64,000 bases of DNA from Linanthus parryae. Its lineage: Eukaryota > Streptophyta > Magnoliopsida > Ericales > Polemoniaceae. A program made the translations under genes and the position numbers. Below, piece by piece: positions 58,029 through 64,000 of the stretch. Under the pieces are notes generated by a model. That model saw only the letters and a program-made list of their open reading frames with translations. It was not told the origin of the DNA and searched no databases. Each line of letters opens with the position of its first letter. Within the stretch, counting starts at the first letter, position 1. The stretch covers positions 21,449,001 to 21,513,000 of the forward strand of contig JALGPY010000003.1 of assembly GCA_023055425.1 (NCBI GenBank), in the 5' to 3' direction.

Positions 58029-59098
58029 GGGCAATTTTCACTTACATCCATTCTAGTTTGAAAAAATTCACTTACACCCCTATGTAGCCACTTAGAGCAT
58101 TTGCAAGAGATGGTGTTAAAACTGTGTTTAGCACAAATGTAGACTAGATTTATCTAAAAAACAGGTCTAACAGCTGGTGCAAAATCTGGTCTATATTTGC
58201 ACATGACCTATTTTTAGACCAAATATGGCCTAAACAGAGGACAATTGGACCTGTTGTAAATTAAAAAGTCAGTTTTAATGCTTTCCTCCTCCTATGCTCC
58301 TCCCCATAATCTTCCAATGCTCATCTAATATTCGGATTCACCGTAGCAACGGTAAATTTAGAAAATTTAATAAATACTTATCTACAATCAAAGTGAAAAA
58401 CACACAATAAGAAAAAGAAAAATTACCTTCAACTCGCTTCAACAGTTTAATTAATTCTATATTAAATTTATAAAGTATTGTAATTATTAGATATAGTAAC
58501 ATAATTGGTTAAAAATGAAAATTCTAAAATAATAAAAGTACTGGTGTAAACTTTAGGACATGTGCGGATATAGTTCAAGGACAATTCAACTGTTGGAGAT
58601 GCTCTTACACCCTCTCTGTGTATTTACTCTGCTGGAGATGCTCTTACACCCTCTCTGTGTATTTACTCTCCTCGTTGGAAGACTTACTTTTCGAATTCTG
58701 TTTTTCTGGACATATTTTCCATTACAAAGCTTGCAAAGGCTAATCCACCCTCAATTTTGTTAGCCCACCTTGAATTAATCTCAATTTTTATTTGTAGCAG
58801 TTGCCCCATTTATAGTAAATGATACGAAACCTGTGATAGACTGTAAACATTTTGCACATGTTCAAAATATACATTGGGATGGATTGGCCTTTGCAGCATG
58901 TGCAATGACAAATTAGTTTGAAAAACTTCGAATTTGGGAAGTTACGCTATACCAACTAGCAAAGGGAATACATAGGAGGTGTAACCGACAACCTGTTTGA
59001 TAGGCATAATGGGTGAAAGTTAAGTTTTTCGAAGTAGAACTAGGAGAGGTGTAAGTGAAAATCAACTAAAATTGAGGGGTGTAAGTGAATTTAACCCC
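58029..59098. mobile_element. TIR element with TTCACTTACA ends and a nested MITE
   Basis: Both ends hold two inverted copies of TTCACTTACA beginning with GGG. The flanks TAATTTAT and TAATCTAT agree at seven of eight bases. A PIF/Harbinger-like MITE is nested at 58095-58604. No transposase. Confidence 0.6.
58095..58604. mobile_element. PIF/Harbinger-like MITE
   Basis: Imperfect inverted ends (GAGCATTTGCAAGAG and TGTTGGAGATGCTC) lie between TTA duplications (58092-58094 and 58605-58607). A 39-bp tandem duplication (58591-58629 and 58630-58668) covers the right end. Confidence 0.65.
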
Positions 59099-59227
59099 TA
59101 ATCTATTATTGTGTGTAGGGTCCCGAGTATGCTTAGCTGGCAAAGGGGTCAGCCTTATGGTGGTGGTGACGCTGGTAATGCTGATGTACCGTACAAAAAT
59201 AAATGGTGTGATGTATTGTTTTTTCTT

Positions 59228-60146
59228 GGGATTATTATTATTAAGTCAGTAACTTAAAAAATATTTATAAAGAAGTCAATAAAACTTTACTAATTATTTG
59301 TAGGTGCAGTTGATAACATTTAATTATCAATGAGTCAAAAACATATAATTGAACATTTCTAATTACAATTCTACCCCTCACTCATAATTACCTGACTTAT
59401 GTCATTACTCCATTTATTCAAACGGGAGAACAACACTTCCCAGCAAAATCATAACACCAGACCAATAACAATTCATTCTTTACCCTAAAAAAAATAACAA
59501 TTCATCTTTCACTTTCTCAGACCTGGTGATGGTATCACCATCAAGCATGTCGACCTTCCCATCAACGCCAGCAAAAACATATGCACCAGACCATCAATGG
59601 TGACACAGCTGATGAGGTTGTTCACGTTGTTGAGGGCGGTGCAAATGGCGACGGTGGTCTTGCGAGAGCCAAACCACGACTCAACCATCAGCTTCTTCGC
59701 GCCGATCGTCTCGTTGGTGATCAGCTAGAAATCGAGGTTCAGATGCTTGAAGTCGCGAACGAGCTTTCCCTTGGGTCCTTCGACTTCGATGCTCTTAACC
59801 AAGAGGGATGATAGAATAGTCTTTTATCTTCTAGCTTCGTCTCTCTCGATCGATTTCTTGTAGGATGAAGAAATTTTGGTTGTATCCCAGAGCTAGGGTT
59901 TGCCGTATTTTTACGAACTTGGGAGTTTTGTTTTGCTGGGAGGGTTATTCTCCCGTTTGAATAAATGGAGTAATAACTAAGTCAGGTAATTATGTTTTAG
60001 GGGTAAATCTGTAATTAGAATGGTTCAATGATATGTTTTTGACTCGCTAATTAATTGTTATCAACTACACCTACAAATAATTAGTAAAGTTTTATTGACT
60101 TCTTAATAAATATCTTTAAAGTTACTCACTTAATAGTAATAATCTC
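59228..60146. mobile_element. Pack-MULE carrying a ribosomal protein L9 fragment
   Basis: Inverted repeats of about 200 bp begin G(G/A)GATTATTA and include GAAGTCAATAAAAC and CAAACGGGAGAA near their inner ends. The 9-bp duplication TTTTTTCTT flanks both sides (59219-59227 and 60147-60155). The middle (about 59510-59840) is a piece of a ribosomal protein gene. Long inverted repeats plus a 9-bp duplication define a Mutator-like element. Confidence 0.87.
59510..59840 (-). pseudogene. 60S ribosomal protein L9 (uL6) fragment
   Basis: The minus strand reads TILSS, then [18 protein letters not shown], a stop, SWFGSRKTT and, in another frame, KVDMLDG with TITRSEK. These are consecutive landmarks of eukaryotic uL6/L9, a protein of the large cytosolic ribosomal subunit. 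The start ATG is damaged, two internal stretches are deleted, and there is a stop after NLDF. It is therefore a captured, dead fragment lying inside the Mutator-like element. Confidence 0.83.
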
Positions 60147-60186
60147 TTTTTTCTTTTGTCGTGATGTAATATTTTTGATTCCTTGA

Positions 60187-60745
60187 ATGAGGAGTAAGAT
60201 TCTTTGTCTCATCATCCACCTCAATTGTTTGTGTCAGAGTAAAGTTTACAAGATTTTCACAGGACTCATCCTGGTGAACAATTATGCATGTGCCGGGGCT
60301 GTTAATCATAGGCATAATGGAGATTTTATCAAAGCTCTCACAATCCCATTACCAGTTTGCACAAATTCTAACCAAGGCGAAGCAATTGCTATGCTTGAGA
60401 CAACCCGTCTAATCCGAGATCTGAATCTAGGGTACAATAGATACAATTTTCACACTAACTCCTCTCAATCTTACACACTGGTTTCAATTGAAGAATTACT
60501 AGAGAAATGAATCGGGCTTCATTTTGACAGAGCTTCGCTGCATCATTACAGATCATTTAAAGGCATTTGTAGCTTATATACCGAGAAAGAAGAATCGAAT
60601 GGCTCATCAAATGGCCACCAGAAGCCTAGGGATCAGTGATGCTTTGATCTACTCAATGCATCCTCCGCAGTTTATCACGGAGACATTGAACGAAGAGGAA
60701 GACATAAGAAGAACTGAGTCGGTCGTTGCTGAGCTGTAGCGGGTC
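60187..60745 (+). pseudogene. RNase H (RVT_3) fragment of a LINE-type or domesticated gene
   Basis: Two frames (60187-60510 and 60524-60739) make one RNase H-like domain with a frameshift near 60510. Seen are a GDFIKAL start, the acidic block of EAIAMLETTRLI, and the end YIPRKKNRMAHQMA. No poly(A) or reverse transcriptase is next to it. Confidence 0.7.
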
Positions 60746-60828
60746 TTCTATAAATTTTCTGTCTTATGGCTTGTTTGTTTGTGTAGATCAATTATTGTAA
60801 TTACTTATATTACTTATATTTACTTATA

Positions 60829-61195
60829 GGCTTAATTACTTAATGCATATCCCCAGTTTACCGAAATTATCACATTGCAACCCCCAATTCAAGAACTAGC
60901 TGATTGCATCTCCCATTTGTAAATAATACGTCAATGTGCAACTGGAACGGAATTTCATCGCAAAATTAACGTACTCGAAGGGCCTTAACTGAAACAATGT
61001 GATGCGATTGTATCAAAGACGATGTGAATTTTTTGAAAATACCTTCGCTGTGTTTGAGTTTGATGGTTGAATTTCGTTCCCAGTTTGAAATTGATGTATT
61101 TTTTATAAATGGGGGATGAATCAGCTAGTTCTAAAACTGGGGGTTGCAATATGATAGTTTCGGCAAACTGGGGGTATGCATTAAGTAATTAAGTC
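60829..61195. mobile_element. MULE-type MITE
   Basis: Inverted ends of about 90 bp (CTTAATTACTTAATGCATA). The 9-bp duplication TTACTTATA flanks both sides (60820-60828 and 61196-61204). Total 367 bp. Confidence 0.85.
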
Positions 61196-61288
61196 TTACT
61201 TATATTTACTTTGAAAACTAAATGTTTCTAAACAAAAGAAAAAAATGTGTTTCCTAAAAAAAAGAAAAAAAAAAGAAAAAAAAAAGAA

Positions 61289-61754
61289 GGGTAATTAACA
61301 CTAAACCTACACGCAAAATGAATTTTGGAACACAAAACCTCTTATACACTTTCAATTTTCTACTAAAACCCCTTGCAATATACATCCTTGGAATACCTAG
61401 CCCACTGCAGTTTCAATTTCACACTAAACCCCCTGCAATATACATTTGTAGGACACTTAACCCCAAATTGATAACGACGATCAAATTTCTAACGGAAATT
61501 TATTGTGTGCTATTCACGTGCTAGCTCTTTGAATGAAGAAAAAACAACTTAAAAGGCCATCATGTCATTAGCAAGTGATGAATTTCCGTTAGAAATTTGA
61601 CCCCAGTTACCAATTTTAGGTTAAGTGTTCCATGTATTTATATTGCGGGGGTTTAGCGGGAAATTGAAACAGCACGGGGTTATATTTTCCACGGATGTAT
61701 ATTGGAGGGGTTGTAGTGAAAATTTGAAAGTGTAGGGTTTGGTGTCAATAACCC
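61289..61754. mobile_element. MITE with long inverted repeats
   Basis: The ends GGGTAATTAACAC and GTGTCAATAACCC are inverted; similarity extends far inward, with CTGCAATATACAT-type blocks and TTTCTAACGGAAAT near the centre. The target duplication is unclear because both flanks are A-rich. Confidence 0.7.
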
Positions 61755-61974
61755 TAAAAAAAGTAACAAAAATGTGTTAATTGAAATATTGAATGAATTT
61801 GGCGTGCAATATCGTAAATAGGTTTGGTCAGTTGCAGCAACTTGGAAAGTTTCCAAATACGAAACCGACCTTGAGGAAGTTCATATTATATACTAGCATG
61901 TTGCTCTTGAGTCTTGACTGAGCGACAATTTAATTCCACGGACCAAATACAAAAGCCCCTGCGTGCCCTAGCTA
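61755..61974 (+). promoter_or_regulatory. Upstream region of the F-box gene
   Basis: A TATTATATACTA stretch (61884-61895) is placed about 80 bp before the ATG and could serve as TATA box. Confidence 0.4.
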
Positions 61975-63356
61975 ATGGCGCATGAAGAAGAAGAAGAAGA
62001 AAGGGTGAAGATGGGAGTAAAAGGAACAAAACACATCCCTGAAGAGATCGTCCTCAGCATACTCTTGAAACTAACAGAAGAGGAGGATCTTGCACGATTC
62101 AAGTGCGTTTCCAAACAATGGTGTCGCTGGATTCGTGACATCATCGACACTAGACCTAGAAAGCAAAGACTCATCGTCATGTCGGTTTCGAGGCACGGGC
62201 AATTTTCCTTGAAGACCATGGATCCAAAAACTAGGCAGCTCCAGAACATGGCTGTCGCTGTACCATGGAAAACCACCAAGATCCACGGTTCGTGCAACGG
62301 GTTGCTGCTCGTCCCCTACGCCAATGATTTATATTTGTGGAATCCGTTGACTCGCTACAACGAGAAAATATTTTCTTTCGACAAGTTGAACTTTGACACG
62401 ATTGTTGGAGGACTTTGCTTTGACTCCGCAGTAAACGAGTACAAGGTTGTTGTTGCCGTGGCACACAATACTCCTGGTTATGGCGATTTCGTAGCCGTGG
62501 GCAGCCCCAAAAACAAATCCTGGACCCACATTCAATTCCCTTATCGGCCCAGAACCGTGGGGTCCGGGCCTGTGTTGTACAATCGTCTCCACTGGTTTGC
62601 TTCTACAGGAGGTTTCGACTCCCGTTACGTAATAGTTTATTTTGACACCGATACCGATACGTTCCTAGACTTGCCCATGCCTCTTGGGGGGACGTCCAAA
62701 GGCACATTATTCTAGGTTTGGGAGTTTTAGATGGATGCCTCTGTATGACACGTTCAGAGGATTTCTCTGGAGACACGGCGGAGGTCTTATTAATGAAAGA
62801 GTATGGTGTGAGAGAATCGTGGACGGTTCTCTTCCGAATCAGCGGAGTTAGTTTTTATGAAGTTGTACCATTGTTTTATACATATGAAAGGAAGAGAGAC
62901 GTGTGTATGAAGGTCACGGATCACTATGCGGATAAAATTATTGTGTACGACATTAAAGACAGTTCAGAGATTCAGATTGAAAGTTGGGGGCGTTGGGAAT
63001 CGTGTAGCATCGCATATGAAGTAACATCGGAAAGACCAATTCGGGGTGATTGGGAAGAGTTAGATTCGAGAGGCGAGGCTTTTTATATAGAGAATTATGG
63101 TCCGGAATGCATAAGAACTATGAAAAGACACCGGCTTGGTTCCTGGATCGTGGTTAAGGAAGAAAACATAGAGTTTGAGAGCCAACAGTACCATTTTGAA
63201 GACTTTGAAGAAGAAGAAGACGAATGGGAAGTACCTAAGAGAAGTAAGAGCAAGATGAAATCGGCTAAATGTGATTCCGTTCATCGTATCCCAACGAGCA
63301 ATACCTTTGATATTCTAATACACTGTCACCAGTGGTTCAACGAGCGATACCTTTGA
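61975..63356 (+). pseudogene. F-box protein (CPR30/FBA type) with one frameshift
   Basis: The first frame (61975-62715) starts with an acidic tail, then an F-box at residues about 19-52 (HIPEEIVLSILLKL, RFKCVSKQW), then the F-box-associated domain with SCNGLLL, the LWNPLTR block and GLCFDS. It stops at 62713-62715. The same domain continues one base out of register from 62718 (GVLDGCLCM, WTVLF) to a stop at 63354-63356, so one base is missing near 62712. No intron is needed. F-box proteins select targets for SCF ubiquitin ligases. The tail is unusually acidic (DFEEEEDEWE). It is either a young pseudogene, a truncated protein, or a sequencing error. Confidence 0.85.
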
Positions 63357-63716
63357 TATCCCTAATTCCCGCGCTTGACGGGGGAGTGTGACGCCTGGTT
63401 TATTTATAATGTGTGTGCAACTCCGATTTCAGTCGATAAATGGCTCGGGTCGCCAAAGTTGAACCCACCCAAATCACATCGCTATAACTAGTACATGTCC
63501 TCCTCTCTAACAAATTCGCAACCCGAAACCATGAATTGTGTGTTATTTAGAAAATTGATGGAGTTGTACAATTTTCTTTTGTCCCTCGATTCAATCTATG
63601 TATTTTATAATTAGCAAACCCAATCATCAGATACTATAATATAGCTCGATAATCAAATGACCATCATGGAATTACACTTTACTATAATATACTTCAGCTA
63701 ATGTTCGCGCATATAG
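63357..63716. other. 3' flank of the F-box gene
   Basis: AT-rich DNA without a recognisable gene. Confidence 0.4.
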
Positions 63717-63822
63717 GGTGCCGGATTTTGAGCCTTCCGCAGGAGCTAAGGGTGCGGATCCATGAGTTGCACCGGCTCAGGGAGCGAATGTATTTCGACA
63801 CGCAACCGACAAAATTATCGTG
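63717..63822 (+). CDS. Candidate internal exon of an unidentified gene
   Basis: A 106-bp stretch lies between an AG acceptor (ATATAG) and a GTAAGA donor, is GC-richer than its flanks, and is open in the frame ILSLPQELRVRIHELHRL, which looks like a basic helical segment. I recognise no family. The rest of the gene would be outside the window or further along to 64000. Confidence 0.35.
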
Positions 63823-64000
63823 GTAAGAGATAGTTTGAGCTAGCTGTAAATTTTATTACGGAGGATCAATAAAAGATTAAAAGGTACAGGGAACAGGGAA
63901 CGAAGCATTAGAGATTGGAACCAGAAAGAAAATAAACCATGCCGTTAAGCTAAAAAGTTCAGAAAAATAGATCCGTCTCAAAGGAACACAACCTCCGAAA
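63823..64000. other. Window end, unassigned
   Basis: 178 bp of AT-rich sequence after the candidate donor site, probably intron. Nothing was recognised. Confidence 0.3.

Overview
The window looks like nuclear DNA of a flowering plant, almost certainly a eudicot. It is AT-rich, its genes have plant-type introns, and most of the sequence is transposable elements. Four host loci are recognisable: a fatty acyl-CoA reductase of the MS2/FAR2 type (28392-36344, +), two broken copies of a CERK1-type LysM receptor kinase gene (11582-13838 and 42178-57854, both -), and an F-box gene with one frameshift (61975-63356, +). The exact species cannot be told from this sequence alone.

Layout. 1-10625: a tandem non-autonomous Ty3/gypsy element (LARD-like, tRNA-Asp primer site) in the order LTR-internal-LTR-internal-LTR with a 4934-bp period; it ends exactly at 10625 against a GC-rich genic fragment. 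11225-11556: a CACTA end and the 3' end of a LINE. 11582-14487: exon 1 of a CERK1-like gene with its upstream DNA. A small Copia-type element sits inside the signal-peptide codons. 14834-28000: a field of DNA transposons (Tc1/mariner-like, PIF/Harbinger-like, hAT, a three-member family with 8-bp target duplications, a CACTA end, a Mutator-like element) plus a LINE RNase H fragment. 28392-36344: the acyl-CoA reductase gene, nine exons in consistent phase, with a 4.7-kb Helitron in intron 3. 36545-41875: a 5'-truncated Copia element whose 3' LTR is split by a solo LTR of another Copia family. 42178-57854: the second CERK1-like copy. Its transmembrane and juxtamembrane exons survive, a 10.7-kb Sirevirus-type Copia element (43633-54305) fills intron 1, and exon 1 carries the same small Copia insertion as the first copy. 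58029-61754: MITEs, a Pack-MULE carrying a ribosomal protein L9 fragment, and another RNase H fragment. 61975-63356: the F-box gene. 63717-63822: a likely exon of an unidentified gene.

How the parts relate. The small Copia element entered the CERK1-type gene first, because both copies carry it at the same base with the same TCTTG target duplication. A segment of about 3 kb (exon 1 plus upstream DNA) was then copied. In the second copy the kinase exons are gone: exon 3 ends at a good splice donor and is followed by a Copia element that lacks its 5' half, then by the 3' flank of the reductase gene, which suggests one deletion removed both. The strongest unexplained signals are two arrays of short perfect palindromes, each in a different LTR retrotransposon family: CTTCGTACGAAG in the gypsy LTR and CAAGGCCTTG dispersed through the whole Sirevirus, coding regions included.
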